Assembly: GCF_019175385.1 (NCBI RefSeq)
Contig: NC_083345.1
Span: 124,809,657-124,873,656, forward strand
Length of the DNA stretch: 64,000 nucleotides
Direction of reading: 5' to 3'
Source: Lycium barbarum
Lineage: Eukaryota > Streptophyta > Magnoliopsida > Solanales > Solanaceae
Of the stretch, positions 11,260 through 23,445 are shown piece by piece (within the stretch, counting starts at the first letter, position 1; each line of letters opens with the position of its first letter). A program made the translations under genes and the position numbers. The notes beneath the pieces were generated by a model. It searched no databases, was not told the origin of the DNA, and worked only from the letters and a program-made list of their open reading frames with translations.

Positions 11260-11472
11260 ATTGCACGGATTGTCCTTCAAATTGGCTGGTCTGTAATTTT
11301 GGTCCTTCAAAATCAAACTTAGACCCAGGGGTTAAGTTCTTTAAAGGATCCGACATAATTTATGGGATATTATGATGCAAAAATATATTTATGCCCCACA
11401 AAAAAGTGTTCTGTCTTGAGGGACAAAAATTAAATACCAGCACAAAATAGGATAAAAGTGCAAATGGCCCAT
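11260..11472. mobile_element. Inverted-repeat element, family R, copy D (short)
   Basis: It begins AATTGCACGGATTGTCC followed by GGCTGGTCTGTAATTTTGG and ends GAGGGACAAAAATTAAATACC. Spacing and orientation of the terminal boxes match copies A-C, but the centre is only about 100 bp. Confidence 0.5.
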
Positions 11473-11819
11473 TTCGTTTTGGTATGAAATGATTCTTGAA
11501 AAATACAAGGTACCACTATATATATATCCAATAATATTTGCAATGACTGCATGGATTTAGCACAAATGATATAATTTTATTAAACTTTTAAGCTCATAAA
11601 ATATATATTTGAGTTGAATATAGCAATTAGCAAAGCAAAGTTGAGATGCACTTGTTAGAATACAAAAGTGTCACTACATCCGCTAATATTTGCAAGGCTT
11701 TACTAGAGTGACAATATCAAAGACCATGATTATGACTATTAGATGGTTCCCTTCTACTTTCCTCAACCTTTTTCCTTTTATGTTGCTTATCATCATTTCT
11801 ACTTTCACACTTAAATCTG
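11473..11819. other. Intergenic DNA
   Basis: AT-rich sequence with no supported gene or bounded element. Confidence 0.55.
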
Positions 11820-12390
11820 ATTCTTACTCATACTCATTTGTTTCAATTTTTTATAAAATTTATATATGATATATATCTAGTATCTACTGATCCAACTAAT
11901 TCAGATTTTTGTTGTGTATCCCATTAAAGTGGAAGTGCTAGTTTCATATTAGAGATTTTTTCATTCTCAAAATTCGAATTCTAATTCTTTTAATTAAGGA
12001 TAAAGAGGTCCATCCATCCCGACACATCACTCGATGGTACTAATACTTCATTTCTACTCTTGCATAAAAAGGGAAAAAAAGGATTTGATGGCTTTTTAGC
12101 TAATAATTAGCCCATCCTTTTATATTGCGCTCATCCTCATTTCGATTTTTACACTCAAATCTAATCCTTATTAATCTTTGTTTCGATTTTTTTTATAACA
12201 TATGGTCTATATTAAGGTTTTTCATTCTAAAGGTTCGCACTTGAGATCTTTTGTCAAGGATAGAGGGATTCTGTTTGTCTCGTAACATTCCCCAGTGGTA
12301 CTAACCCTTCATTTATACTCCTGCACAAAAGGGAAAAGAAGGATTTGATGGCTTTTTAGCTAATAATTAGACCATCATTCCTATATTTTT
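11800..12390. repeat. Two-copy tandem duplication, about 265-bp unit
   Basis: Both units run from a TCATCATTTC/CATCCTCATTTC start to a shared end: AGGATTTGATGGCTTTTTAG at about 12080 and again at about 12340, followed in both by CTAATAATTAG. The copies differ by scattered substitutions and small indels. Confidence 0.7.
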
Positions 12391-12560
12391 TTATCATGGA
12401 TAACTAACACTAATTAACTTACTAATTGCCTTGGTTAGTGCAATTGATTATCCTAGTAACTACACAATGAGAGAATTAATGTCAAAATGGAGTACTGCTC
12501 TATTACAACTCATGTTAGGAGAGCTTATAAATAGTCATGACTTTTTTAAAAAAAAAAATT

Positions 12561-12705
12561 GGATCACCAACAGGGTTGTGGTGAAGTGATAAGTTTTAAT
12601 TCATCCTTAATTAGAAGTTTCTGGTTCGAGTCCTACTGGGTACGAAGTCGCCTTTGTTAGAGAACGCTTTACCTCCAAAATGTGAAACTTCCCGCACAAT
12701 TCAAA
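12561..12705 (+). mobile_element. tRNA-derived SINE
   Basis: A tRNA-like head has an A-box-like GTGGTGAAGTGATAAG and a B-box-like GGTTCGAGTCC about 40 bases later. The body then reads GAAGTCGCCTTTGTTAGAG and CGCTTTACCTCCAAAATGTG, which I recognise from a widespread asterid SINE family. The position of the tail is unclear. Confidence 0.6.
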
Positions 12706-13230
12706 TAATTTAGTTGGATCCCAAAGCGAGTGGACACTAGATGCAAACCAACAAAAATTCTTTTTTGGATCACATGATAACATGTCATTAAAGCTTTCAT
12801 TTTACTTGTAGAGGAGGCTAACCTATAGTGAAAGAACAAAAGATCAAAGCTGCAAAAACAAAAATCTTTAGTGGAAAGGACCCCATAGAAGAATAAATGA
12901 TGAAACAAACAAAAGAAAGAAGGAAAAAAATCACATATAGATTTTTCTTTCACTAGAGCAAAACAAGTTGAGAAGGTACAATCATAAGTGAATTTGCACA
13001 TAATTTGGGAGACAACATAAGGTGTACTCATGAGTGATGAAGGTTCCCCACCCCAACCCCCACCATTTTCTTTCATAGTTGAAGACAGGAACAATGTCAC
13101 ATTCTACAGCAAGGAGTGGGTAGGGTCCAATTTATATATTTCAAGAAAAGTCAGTGAAGGATCTAATGTAGACTTAATGGATTTGTCCGAAACTTATTAT
13201 GTCTAATTCGGACTTTACACATATACATAC
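12706..13230. other. Intergenic DNA
   Basis: No supported gene. The 143-codon minus-strand frame here has no recognisable domain and codon composition like random AT-rich DNA. Confidence 0.55.
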
Positions 13231-13232
13231 GT

Positions 13233-13314
<82 letters not shown>
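13231..13314. repeat. (CA)n(TA)n microsatellite
   Basis: A compound dinucleotide run: ACACAC, then about 60 bases of alternating TA, then ACACAC. Confidence 0.95.
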
Positions 13315-15348
13315 GATTTTATACTATAGTTTAGTGGACATGAATTTTAGAACAAAATTGACTTAGGATAATTTGTCAATTAATCGAGTAGCTCTAAAGG
13401 CATGTATCTAAGTTCACATTGAAGGACGTGATTATTCGTAAGGTTAGCAAATGGAGCAGAAATTAGACGTTGTTTGTGAGGTATCTTTCGATACTGAAAT
13501 CCGATTTTAATTTCAATACTTATGGATAATTGAAAAAAAATTGACATTAACAAATATACGTGTGTGTGAATAGAAATAAATTTAGGTATATAACTATGTA
13601 TAAAGAACATAATGCACGAATCCTAAATTCTGAATTCGTAACTGAAAAAAAAAAGAACATTAGTCTAACAGTACGTTTGTTCTTCCATGATTTGATAGTT
13701 GCTCCTTTCTCTGCCTTTATAATTAATATTAACATAAAAAAGAAGGAAAAAAAAAACAAGGGAAAAGAGTAGTGTGGCCAAAGATAGAAGCAAAGATATG
13801 GTAGCATTTTAATATGAACTTTATTATAAATTTTATAAAATTTACTCGAGTGAGAAAAATAATTAGCATGTGCAAGACAGTTCAGAGATTGTAAAACTCC
13901 ACGTGACAAAAGTCTCTGTCCGTCTCAGCATGTAGACCAAATCTATGGAGTAATGGAAAATGTACAGGTTGGCCACATTCAATATTTCAACAACTCTAAG
14001 TTGAATTATTCAGTATATATTATGAAGTTTCTGAAAGGATATAAATGCCGTAAGGTTAGTATAGATACAGCCTTTTAGAGGGTAGGCAAGAATTTACTCA
14101 TATTTGCTTGTTTCAATAAATGTAAAATATGTGTCTTTTACATCCATGTTTTACTTAATTATAATATAATTAAGTGACATGTATTTGCACTTTAGTTTTT
14201 TTAACTACTAAATTAAAGTTGAATTGGTTGATTTGACATCAAAACTGATTGATTTATCTAGGTTAACATTGCTTCAAATCATAAAACTTTTGAAGATTCG
14301 TCTCAAAAGAATGTTCAAGTAACTTCCAATAAATGTCATTCTGCAGTCTCGTTTTGTGCAAATATTTGTTTATTAGGCCATCATTTAGATTTTATTCCTA
14401 TTCTATTCTAAAAGTTGTGCAAATATATTTTTCGAAATTTATCCTTCCGGACAAAAATAGACTCAGTCTAAGATTTGCTCATATAATGTTCACTGTACAA
14501 ATAAAACATTAAACTGTACATCGTCTTTTAATATTTGCAATAACTTACAAAATCTTAGATCATGTAGTTTGACATTTTTCTCACAAGATTTCTAGTTTGC
14601 TAAAAAGGAATCTCTAAATTGTAGTCTACAATGTTCATAAGTTGCAACAAAAAAAGAAAGAAAGAAGGCCACAATAACATACTCAGTGAGATCTCACAAG
14701 TAGAGTATGGAGAGGGTGGAGTGTGCACAACCCCTATCTTGTCTGAGATAGAGAAATTGTTTCCGATAAATCCTCGGCTTAAGAAAAGCGTTTTCAAAAA
14801 CAAGTTTGACAAATACAAAAAAAGAGATAACCAACAAAAAAAAATTTATATAAAAATCGGAGCAGGTACATATCGCCTAGGAGGTAAGTTCCTGAATTTA
14901 CGTAATATGCACTAATCGACAGTATCAGAAAATATTTACCCAACAAGATTTCTCATAAGATAATTAGACAATTAAATATCTATGATAATCATTTTCATTC
15001 TTAACCTAGTAAAAATATAACTAATTTGCTATTACATATTAAAATTAACTGATAATGTAAATATTTTTTATATAATTAGTGTATACAACCACCAGCCTCT
15101 TCTAAAAAAAAGTGGATCAAACTATAGATTAAATGTGGTCAGCAAAAAACATCATGCATTTAATTTGTAGCAGAGTGGACCATAGTACTTCTGATGACTT
15201 AAAGATTTCAATTTTTGTTTAAGAGTATGTACAAAATAAAATGCAGCTCTAATAATCCAGCTGTCCTTCAATATGAGGAAACCTACCTCACACATGAACT
15301 CTTTATTGTAAATTGTAATACTCCTTTATTATTGGAGTAGTACAGTAA
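13315..15348. other. Intergenic DNA, 2 kb
   Basis: I see no gene or bounded transposon. Frames at 13547-13909 and 14600-14915 are low-complexity or lysine/phenylalanine-rich and show no domain. Confidence 0.55.
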
Positions 15349-15594
15349 GAGCCTGTTTGGATGGGCTTATGCCTGTATAAGCTAAAAAAAATAAGTTGGG
15401 GTAGTCTAAATTATTTTTTTTGGCTTATAAACTGTTTTCAGCTTATAAGCTGCTTTAGATAAGCTAAGTTAAATGGGCCCAATTATTTTTTTGAGCTTAT
15501 TTTAAGCACAAAATGACTTTAAGCTAGTCAGTCAAACACTCAAAAAAACTGAAAACAACTTATAAGCAACTTATAAGTCAATCCAAACGGACCC
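15349..15594. mobile_element. Short inverted-repeat MITE (PIF/Harbinger-like)
   Basis: The ends GAGCCTGTTTGGATGGGCTT and AAGTCAATCCAAACGGACCC are imperfect inverted repeats, with GCTTATAAGCTG palindromes inside. The flanks TAA and TAG are a weak 3-bp duplication. No coding capacity. Confidence 0.5.
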
Positions 15595-15938
15595 TAGGAC
15601 AACTGACGATATAAATGGGAAGTGGTCCATCAACCAGCGTGTGTTTAATTTTGTTCATTCATTTGTACCCACAAAGCAAACTCCTAGCTAGGTTAAAGAT
15701 GACCTTTTTTACTTATTTACTTACAAGAAAATCTTTAGGACCTTCCATATCTACCAGAAATATTGACAAAACATTGGCCACATTTATAAAAGACTAGTCT
15801 CTGGACACGTGGGTCCCATGTTAAGTAGTACATGCGATGTAAATCATAATAAAACAGGAATGTAATGAGTAACAAAAAAAATTTAAAGTGAAAAGTACAA
15901 GCTGAAATTGATGAGAACGGTTTGTGCAAGGTAAAAAA

Positions 15939-15949
15939 GACAGTTTAAC
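15939..15949 (+). repeat. Left target duplication of the LINE (11 bp)
   Basis: GACAGTTTAAC here is repeated exactly at 20002-20012 after the poly-A tail, marking the insertion. Confidence 0.85.
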
Positions 15950-15985
15950 CAGGCCACTACCAAGCTGAAAAAGAATACTCGTAGA

Positions 15986-16519
15986 AGTGGATATAACCAG
16001 GCCACTACCAAAGACCACCAAAGTTAAAGACCCAAAGGGCAAGGTGTTTGACCAGCAGATATGGTATGACTGGAAACCTATATACTGCCAAACATGCTTG
16101 CAAGTTGGTCACTCATGTAAACCAAAGCCACCACCCAAACAACCAAATCCACACCAATAACAAAAACAAAACCAAACACAAAAGAAAGAATGGTAGCCAA
16201 CAGGGGAGAAAGGGATGGAGGTGGAAGCTAGCAAGGAAAAGTGATTGCGCAAGAATCAGGAAACACTACAAAACAACAAGAAAATGAGATAGGAAGCCAA
16301 GAACAAGAATGGCAAACTGTGCAGTCAAAAGCAGCAGCTAGGAAGAGCAACCAAAAAACAGCAAGCCTCACAAAAGAATCAGCTGCAGCACAGGCAATAA
16401 CAGTAGCAGTAGCCCTTCAGGTGCCTCACAAAATTACAGGAGGAGGGGCTCAATGTAGCAGCAATTCAGCTATAGGGGAAGTAGTAAAAATACCACCCAA
16501 ACCACCTATAACACAATGA
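15986..16519 (+). pseudogene. LINE ORF1 C-terminal remnant
   Basis: The frame encodes VDITRPLPKTTKVKDPKG and then a CCHC-type knuckle (YCQTCLQVGHSCKPK) seen at the end of plant LINE ORF1, the RNA-binding protein. A TAA follows NPHQ at about 16160, and the downstream Gln/Ala/Ser-rich frame (16241-16519) is in a different register. Its terminal TGA (16517-16519) overlaps the ORF2 start ATG (16516-16518) as ATGA, suggesting coupled translation in the ancestor. Confidence 0.75.
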
Positions 16520-17781
16520 TAGTCACATGGAATGTTAGAGGGTTCAATAAAGTGGTAAAACATAATGAGTTGAAGGAGTTTATGAGGAAGAATAAAGTTA
16601 GCCTAATTTCAATAAGTGAGCACAGAGTTCAGGCTAGTAAAGCTAAGGGTATTATTAACAAGGTGTTCCCTGGGTGGGAATAGTGCTCAAATGAAACAAA
16701 TACAGTGAGGGGTCGGATATGGGTAGTGTGGAATCCTAATGAAATGAAGTACACAAAGCTAGAAGACTCTGCCTAACATATACATGGGACTGTTGCCTAT
16801 TATGCAAGTGGAAGGGAATTTGTGTTCACCGCAGTTTATGGCCTGCATACCATTACTGCCAGGGGACCTCTATGGAGACTACTAAGGAACATTGAAAAAC
16901 ATACCAATAGCCCCTGGTTAGTAATGGGGGATTTCAACTCCATCTTAGATGAGGAGGACAGGTTCGGTGGAAGCCAAGTGCAAATAGCTGAAATAAGAGA
17001 CTTTAGGAGTTTCTTAGAAGATGGCAACATGACAGAACTTCCAACAGTTGGGAGAAATTACACTTGGACAAACAATCATATATACAGCAGGATAGATCGA
17101 GCAATTGTGAATGCAAGCTGGATGGTTCAGATGCCTACCTTACAGGTGCTAATCATAGATTCACTCTTCTCAGATCACTCCCCCCTCAGCATTACAATTG
17201 AGGAATATAGAGATACTGAGAAAAAACCATTTAAATTCTATAATTGTCTAGCCCAGCACCCAGATTTCAAAAGCAAAGTTAGAGAAAATTGGTTGGATCA
17301 CAGAGGGGACATGAGGGGAGTTTGGAACAATCTAAAAAATGTGAAAAAAACAATGCAAACATTGAACAGGAAGGAATTTATAGGGGCAGCAGACAAAATA
17401 CACAAGCTGAGGGATGCATTAAAAAACAAGCAAAGTCAAATGAGAGATGCTCCTGTACCAGTAGAATTGTTTGAAGAAGAAAAGCATTTAAGAGAGCAGC
17501 TAGAGAAGTGGGTCCTGATTGAAGAGAGTATATATCAACAGAAAGCAAGGGTGCAATGGCTTAAGCTGGGAGACTCAAACACCTCCTATTTCTTTGCCAA
17601 CATGAAAGGAAGAAGAACTCAAAATCAAATCAGGATACTTACTAACTCAGCAGGGAATGTGCTTAGACTACCAGATGAAATTAGAGAGGAAGTGGTAGAG
17701 TACTACAAGAAGTTACTGGGCAGTTCCACCACCCAGCTACTAACAATCCAGCCAGAAATTATGCATAATGGACCTGTTTGA
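16516..17781 (+). pseudogene. LINE ORF2 endonuclease part
   Basis: ORF2 begins MIVTWNVRGFNK, the N-terminal asparagine motif of APE-type endonucleases. Further motifs are ISISEHRV (catalytic Glu), VMGDFNSILDEEDRFGG, the RIDR segment and FSDHSPL (catalytic His). After the domain comes the linker with WLKLGDSNTSYFF. Stops lie at about 16681 and 16774 and at 17779. The uninterrupted part is 16822-17781. Confidence 0.85.
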
Positions 17782-19864
17782 ACTAGAACTCAACAACTTA
17801 AGCTGATCAGACCCTTCACAATTGAGGATGTTATACAAGCTCTCAAAAGCATTGATGATACAAAGGCCCCAGGTGGATATGGGTTTAATGCATGCTTCTT
17901 CAAGCAAGCTTGGAGTGAAATAGGTGATGAGGTAACAAGTGTTGCCTTGACCTTCTTTGAAACAATCAGTATGCACAAACCCATTAATAGTACATCAGTC
18001 ACATTGATCCCCAAAATAAAAAAACCCCACTTCTATAAGAGAGTATAGGCCCATATCCTGCTGTACCACACTGTATAAAATTATATCCAAAATGATCAAA
18101 CATAGATTACAACCAGTTATGGAATATCTAGTAGATCAGAGCCAAATTGCGTTTGTCCCAAGTAGAATACTGACAGATAATGTGTTATTGAGTCATGAGC
18201 TAATTAAGGGATATGGGAGGAAAGGGATATCACCTAGATGCATGATAAAAATAGACATGCAAAAGGCGTATGATTCCATTGAGTGGCCATTTCTTGAGCA
18301 AGTACTACTAGGCATGAATTTCCCCAAAAAGTTCATCTAATGGATCATGTGTTGTGTTAGAACTGTTTCCTATTCAATCATCATTAATGGCTGTCCAACC
18401 CAACCTTTTGATGCTAAAAGAGGAGTCAGGCAGGGGGACCCGCTATCCCCCTACCTGTTTGTGCTGGGCATGGATTACTTGACTAGACTACTGAAAAATT
18501 TGAGACTAATTCATGAGTTTAAATTCCATCCAAGGTGCAAGAAGCTGAACATTACTCAACTCAGCTTCGCGGATGACCTCCTGCTGTTTTGTAGAGGAGA
18601 TACCATATCAACAAAGCTCATATTTGAATGCTTTTAGAAATTCTCTAATGCCTCAGGCTTGATTGCTAACCAAAGTAAGAGCAGTATATATTTTGGAGGA
18701 GTGCTAGAAAATGTGAAGCAGGCTATAGTGCAACAGCTTGGGTTTACACTAGGCCACCTACCTTTTACATACCTAGGAGTTCCATTAAGCTCAAAGAAAA
18801 TCTCAATTGCTCAGTGCCAGCCTCTTCTTGATAAAATAGTAGGCAGGATTACTAGTTGGACAGTGAAGTTCCTGTCATATGCAGGTAGGCTACAATTAAT
18901 TCAGAGTGTCCTGAATGCTATCCAAGCCTTTTGGTCACAAATATTTCCCTTGCCTAAAAAAATTCTGAAGCAAATAGAATCCATATGCAGAAGATTCTTG
19001 TGGACTGGGATATACAAAATAAGAAGAAAACACTAGTGGCATGGGAAACACTGTGCAAACCTAAAACTGCAGGAGGGTTGAACATAACAGATACCTACAC
19101 TTGGAATAAAGCAGCAATCCTCAAGCACCTGTGGAATCTGAGCAAAAAAGAAAGACAAGCTATGGATTGTATGGGTGCACACATACTACCTAAAAAATAA
19201 TGCACCATGGACAGTTGAGGTGAAGCAAGTATCCTGGATTATAAGGAAGATACTACAAGCTGCCAAAAGCATCCCTCCAGCCGGGCTAAATATTGAAGGG
19301 GTCATGGCAGCAGACAAGTTTTCCATCAGAGAGATGTACCAACAATTGAGGGGACAATACCAAAAGGTAAACTTGAGAAGACTCACTTGCAATAACCAAG
19401 GTAGTCCGAAATGGGTCTTCATCCTGTGCTTAGCAATCCAAGGGAAGTTATACACGAGAGACAGACTGCACAAGTGGGGTATTCAAACAAGTTTGCTCTG
19501 TCCATTATGTGCAGAAGAGGAAGAAGACCACCAACACCTATTTTTCAAGTGCATTGTCTCAGCTCAGATCTGGAAACAAGTACTAACATGGCAAGGGATA
19601 CACATAGACCCAACAGATTGGGCTGAGGAAGTGCAGAGGGCAATATTCTATGCAAAGGGAAGAAGTCCAAGGGCAGCCGTGTACAGGATGGCACTGGCAG
19701 CAGCTGTTTACCACATATGGTTGGAAAGGAACAACAGGATATTCCAACAACAGAGCAACACTACAACTGTGATTATGAGGAAAATCATCCGAGAAGTACA
19801 TTGCAGAGGCAATCAATGGCCCGGGCTGATAGGCACACTGAACAACTTAAATTTCTACCCTTGA
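17782..19864 (+). pseudogene. LINE ORF2 reverse transcriptase and zinc-binding C-terminus
   Basis: Pieces in changing frames carry [64 protein letters not shown] and the catalytic FADDLLLF box (about 18570-18590), then the thumb segment with FTYLGVPLSS. The last frame (19175-19864) has LCPLCAEEEEDHQHLFFKC, the zf-RVT motif of plant LINEs. Stops near 18050, 18338 and 18635 and a frame change near 19010 inactivate it. Confidence 0.88.
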
Positions 19865-20012
19865 AAACTCTGTGATCATAGAAGTAGGAGTAATTTCGTA
19901 CAGGACCTGAGGTTGGGGCAATTGTCCAACACAGTGTCCAAAATTATGTGTACATTGATATATCTGGTAAATGGAACTTCAGTTACCAAAAAAAAAAAAA
20001 GGACAGTTTAAC

Positions 20013-20856
20013 AATCAAATATATAATTGAAAAAGGTTCACAAACATTATCAACATCAACTGTTTGAAATTCGCTACAACAATTAATATTATTGTCAAAA
20101 AAGATTGATATTATTCCAAGTTTCAAAGTAAAAGACTTATAACTAACTGTAATAGGAACCCAAATAGTTTCAGAAAACAATAAGGATAACTAATCAACGT
20201 TACTAAGGAAATTGACAAAATGAAAAGTTACACCAAAAAATTAAATTTAATAATACAAAAGGAAAATATTAAAATAAAAAAGGACTTGTTTGAAGACAAT
20301 ACAAGGGACTTCTTAAGAGGGTCTTTCCTCAGAGCTTGAGGACTCTTCACTATTTCATTTAGTATCACATTGACATTCACTGCATGTTACAAAAAAACAA
20401 AAGATTAAGATGAAGATGAATGCATGATTACAGAATTAGACAAAATTATATATAATCAATCCGACGGAACCTACAAATAGCACACATAATATATAGATTT
20501 CTTGCATTCTTGTCGTATGAATGAAAGAAAGAAAGTATATATAGATGGAACTTGGAATATGAGAAGATTGTCTTTTCAGTTTCTAAATTATTGTAAGCGC
20601 ATATAAATAGATATTAATATATCTATTGAAGAATTATCACAGGGAAGAGGAAAAGTTGATGAATTGCTTTTAGAGAGTTTGTAGGCTATTAAATATAAGA
20701 TAAATGAAAAATTAGATACATGGTCAGTTTCAACATCAATATTGTAACTCCCAATTGAAGAGCTACACAGGAATTTTAATCACTGATATTAAATTAAAAG
20801 CAAGTCAGTAAGTACGTCATCTATACATAATATATTATGAATGTGCTTTAATTTTA
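20013..20856. other. Intergenic DNA
   Basis: AT-rich, without a supported gene. Confidence 0.55.
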
Positions 20857-22047
20857 GGGATAAGACATCATTACCCCCCTCACCTAGTAGCGTTTTTGAT
20901 ACGACACACCTTACCTAATGTTTGGTCCTATCACCCCCCTAAACTATTTAAAACCGTAATATTTTACCCCCTAAACGCTGACGTGGCAAGGAGAGTGTGT
21001 TTCACTCTCTTTGAGAGAGTGAGAAACATAAAAAACGGGAAAACTTAATTTTTTTCTTAAAAATTTGTATTTTTTTAAAATATGAAAATAAATGTAGTTT
21101 TCCAAATTTAGTTTTAAAAACGGGTTTTCCACATTTTAAAAAAATAATTATTTTTTCCAAAATTTTATAAAAAATCAGTTTTTTTTCAAATTTTGACAAG
21201 AAAAACACTTTTTCCGGATTTTATTTGAAAAATAAAAGTGTCCTAAGAAAATGAAATCGTGAAAATCAAGATCTTTTAAGACATTTTAAAAATAATAATC
21301 AAGCTTTCCACAAATCCATTTTTCCATATTTTAAAAAAAATTCATGTTTTCAATTTTTTTTTTTTTTAAAAAAAAACATATGGGTTTTTTTTAAAAAAAA
21401 ATCATTTTTTTTAAAAAGGGTTTTAAATTTATTTTTTTAAAGAAAATTCAGTTTTTTAATTCGCGTTTTCAGTTTTTTTTTTTTTTTTTTTTTAAAAACG
21501 GGTTTTAAAAATATTTTTTTTAAAAGAAAAACCAGTTTTTTAATTCGCATTTTCAGTTTTTTTTTAAAAGCATATGGGTTTTAAAAAAAATCAAATTTTT
21601 ATTTAAAAAAAAAGGGTTTTAAATTTATTTTTTTAAAGAAAATTCAGTTTTTTAATTCGCGTTTTCAGTTTTTTTTTTTTTTTTTAAAACGGGTTTGAAA
21701 ATAATTTTTTTAAAGAAAATTCAGTTTTTTAATTCGCGTTTTCATTTATTTTTTTAAAAAACGGGTTTTAAAAATAATTTTTTTAAAAGAAAAATCAGTT
21801 TTTTATTTTTTTTATTCTTGAAAATTGACAAGTAAGCTGAATTTTTTTTAAAAAAAAAGAAAATAAATAAATGCACATGTGGCAAGGAGAGTGTATGTCA
21901 CTCTCCCATATGAGAGTGGGCATCAGTATTTAGGGGGTAAAAAATTACGGTTTTAAATAGTTTAGGAGGGTGAAAGGACCAAACATTAGGTAAGGTGTGT
22001 CGTAGCAAAAACGTTACTAGGTGAGGGGGGTAATGATGCCTTATCCC
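20857..22047. mobile_element. Mutator-like non-autonomous element, 9-bp duplication
   Basis: The ends GGGATAAGACATCATTACCC and GGGTAATGATGCCTTATCCC begin inverted repeats of roughly 145 bp. They are flanked by TTAATTTTA at 20848-20856 and 22048-22056, a perfect 9-bp duplication as made by Mutator-like transposases. The interior (21040-21850) is almost wholly A/T homopolymers arranged as a decayed tandem repeat with the recurring words TTTTTAATTCGCGTTTTCAG and AAACGGGTTTTAAA. No transposase. Confidence 0.88.
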
Positions 22048-22900
22048 TTAATTTTATCTAGTAGTATTATTTATCATTATACAATATTTTCACTTTTTTT
22101 TATTTTTTGGTATAAGGCAAATCATTTTTTGATGGGCTTTTTCGTAATTCAACTTTATCTTAGAGTCTTCACACTTTTAGTATAATATGATATGATGGTA
22201 GCAGGTTGGTCATGAATATATTTTAATTAACATGTTATATAGTAAGTAATCTATCATTTTAGTATGATTTATGTTCTATGCACTGATGTTATAACATACT
22301 TTTATATAATCAAGTCAGTAAAATTAAGGTACTATTAAATATCCACGGAAAACATTAACCGATAACTTGATCAAAATGGTAACTAACATGTTATCACATG
22401 TTAAATTGTATTTGATAGTATAAAAAAAAAAAAAAATCTCAGCAGTCAATTTTTTTGATGGTTTGAAATAATTAACTCCGACATGAAATTTTGCATAACA
22501 TAATACCGTACTTGGTTTGGCCGCATAAGAAAAATAATCTCCACATAATTAATGCAACGGTTCTTTATTATTAATTAGTACTACATAAAATCCCTATGTT
22601 GAGCAAAACGTTAAAAGCTGCTTAGATTTTTTTTTTTTTTTAAAAGACCACGCTAAAGTGCATGTAGTAGGGTTGGATCCCGCAACCTTAAGGGATTAAA
22701 CCTAACACTTAACCAGTGCTCCATTCAATCTTGTTTAACCATGTGTCCCTTTAGTTAATATTAAATATATTTTAAGGATTATATACATAATATACCGAAT
22801 TTAGTCGGATGACCATGGGTTTATGTGACCCATTGTTTATACATAATTTGCCCCTGCCTATGTCAACAATCTCCACATAAAAATTTCTAGATTATAATTT
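22048..22900. other. Intergenic DNA
   Basis: No gene seen. A tRNA-like head in reverse orientation (GGTTGGATCCCGCAACC, about 22672) may be a SINE relic, but no boundaries are visible. Confidence 0.5.
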
Positions 22901-23445
22901 CGGAACAAATATACCATCGAACTATCGGAAATGGCTAATTTATGCCACTCGTCAATAGTTTGGCTCATTTATGCCATCGAACTATCGGAAATGGCTCATT
23001 TATGCCACTCATCAATAATTTGGCTCATTTATGCCATCGTCCGTTACCAAAATGGCTCATCCATGTCATTTTCTATTAACGCTGGTTTTACAATACCAGA
23101 TATGACACGTGGCTTCCAACTAGATTATGGTTGTGGGTGGGTAGAGTGTGTGGGTCGGATTTTTTTATTAATTTGTGATTTAAAATTGAGTTGGTTTAGT
23201 TAAACGACGTAGACCTGTAATTGGAGGTCACGTGTCATATCTGGTATTATAAAACTGGCGTTAATGAAAAATGGCATGGATGAGTCAGTTTGGTAACGGA
23301 CAATGGCATAAATGAGCCAAACTATTGATGAGTGACATAAATGAGCCATATCCGATAGTTCGATGATATAAATGAGCAAAACTATTGATGAGTGACATAA
23401 ATGAGCCATTTCCGATAGTTCAATGATATTTTTGAACCTTTTCCG
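22901..23445. mobile_element. Hairpin MITE, Mutator-like, 9-bp duplication
   Basis: Bounded by TTATAATTT on both sides (22892-22900, 23446-23454). The two arms of about 220 bp are inverted copies. Each arm itself contains tandem repeats of a roughly 60-bp unit with ACTATCGGAAATGGCTCATT and TTTGGCTCATTTATGCCATC. The short reading frames here are products of that repeat. No transposase. Confidence 0.88.

Larger units (their letters stand above)
15950..20000 (+). mobile_element. 5'-truncated, mutated L1-type LINE
   Basis: A non-LTR retrotransposon with the end of ORF1, then ORF2 with endonuclease, reverse transcriptase and a zinc-finger C-terminus, a short 3' UTR and a 13-bp A tail (19988-20000). 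An exact 11-bp target duplication bounds it. Most of ORF1 is missing, so the 5' end was truncated at insertion. The first 50 bases contain CAGGCCACTACCAA twice (15950 and about 15991), an aberrant 5' junction. Several stops and frame shifts in ORF2 make it inactive. Confidence 0.92.

Noticed and set aside
12669..13100. Minus-strand ORF of 143 codons
   Set aside because: Longest ORF in that stretch, but it has no domain or gene context, and overlaps a SINE end.
20857..22047. A/T tandem array considered as a centromeric or matrix-attachment satellite
   Set aside because: It is bounded by inverted repeats and 9-bp duplications, so it is the interior of a transposon.
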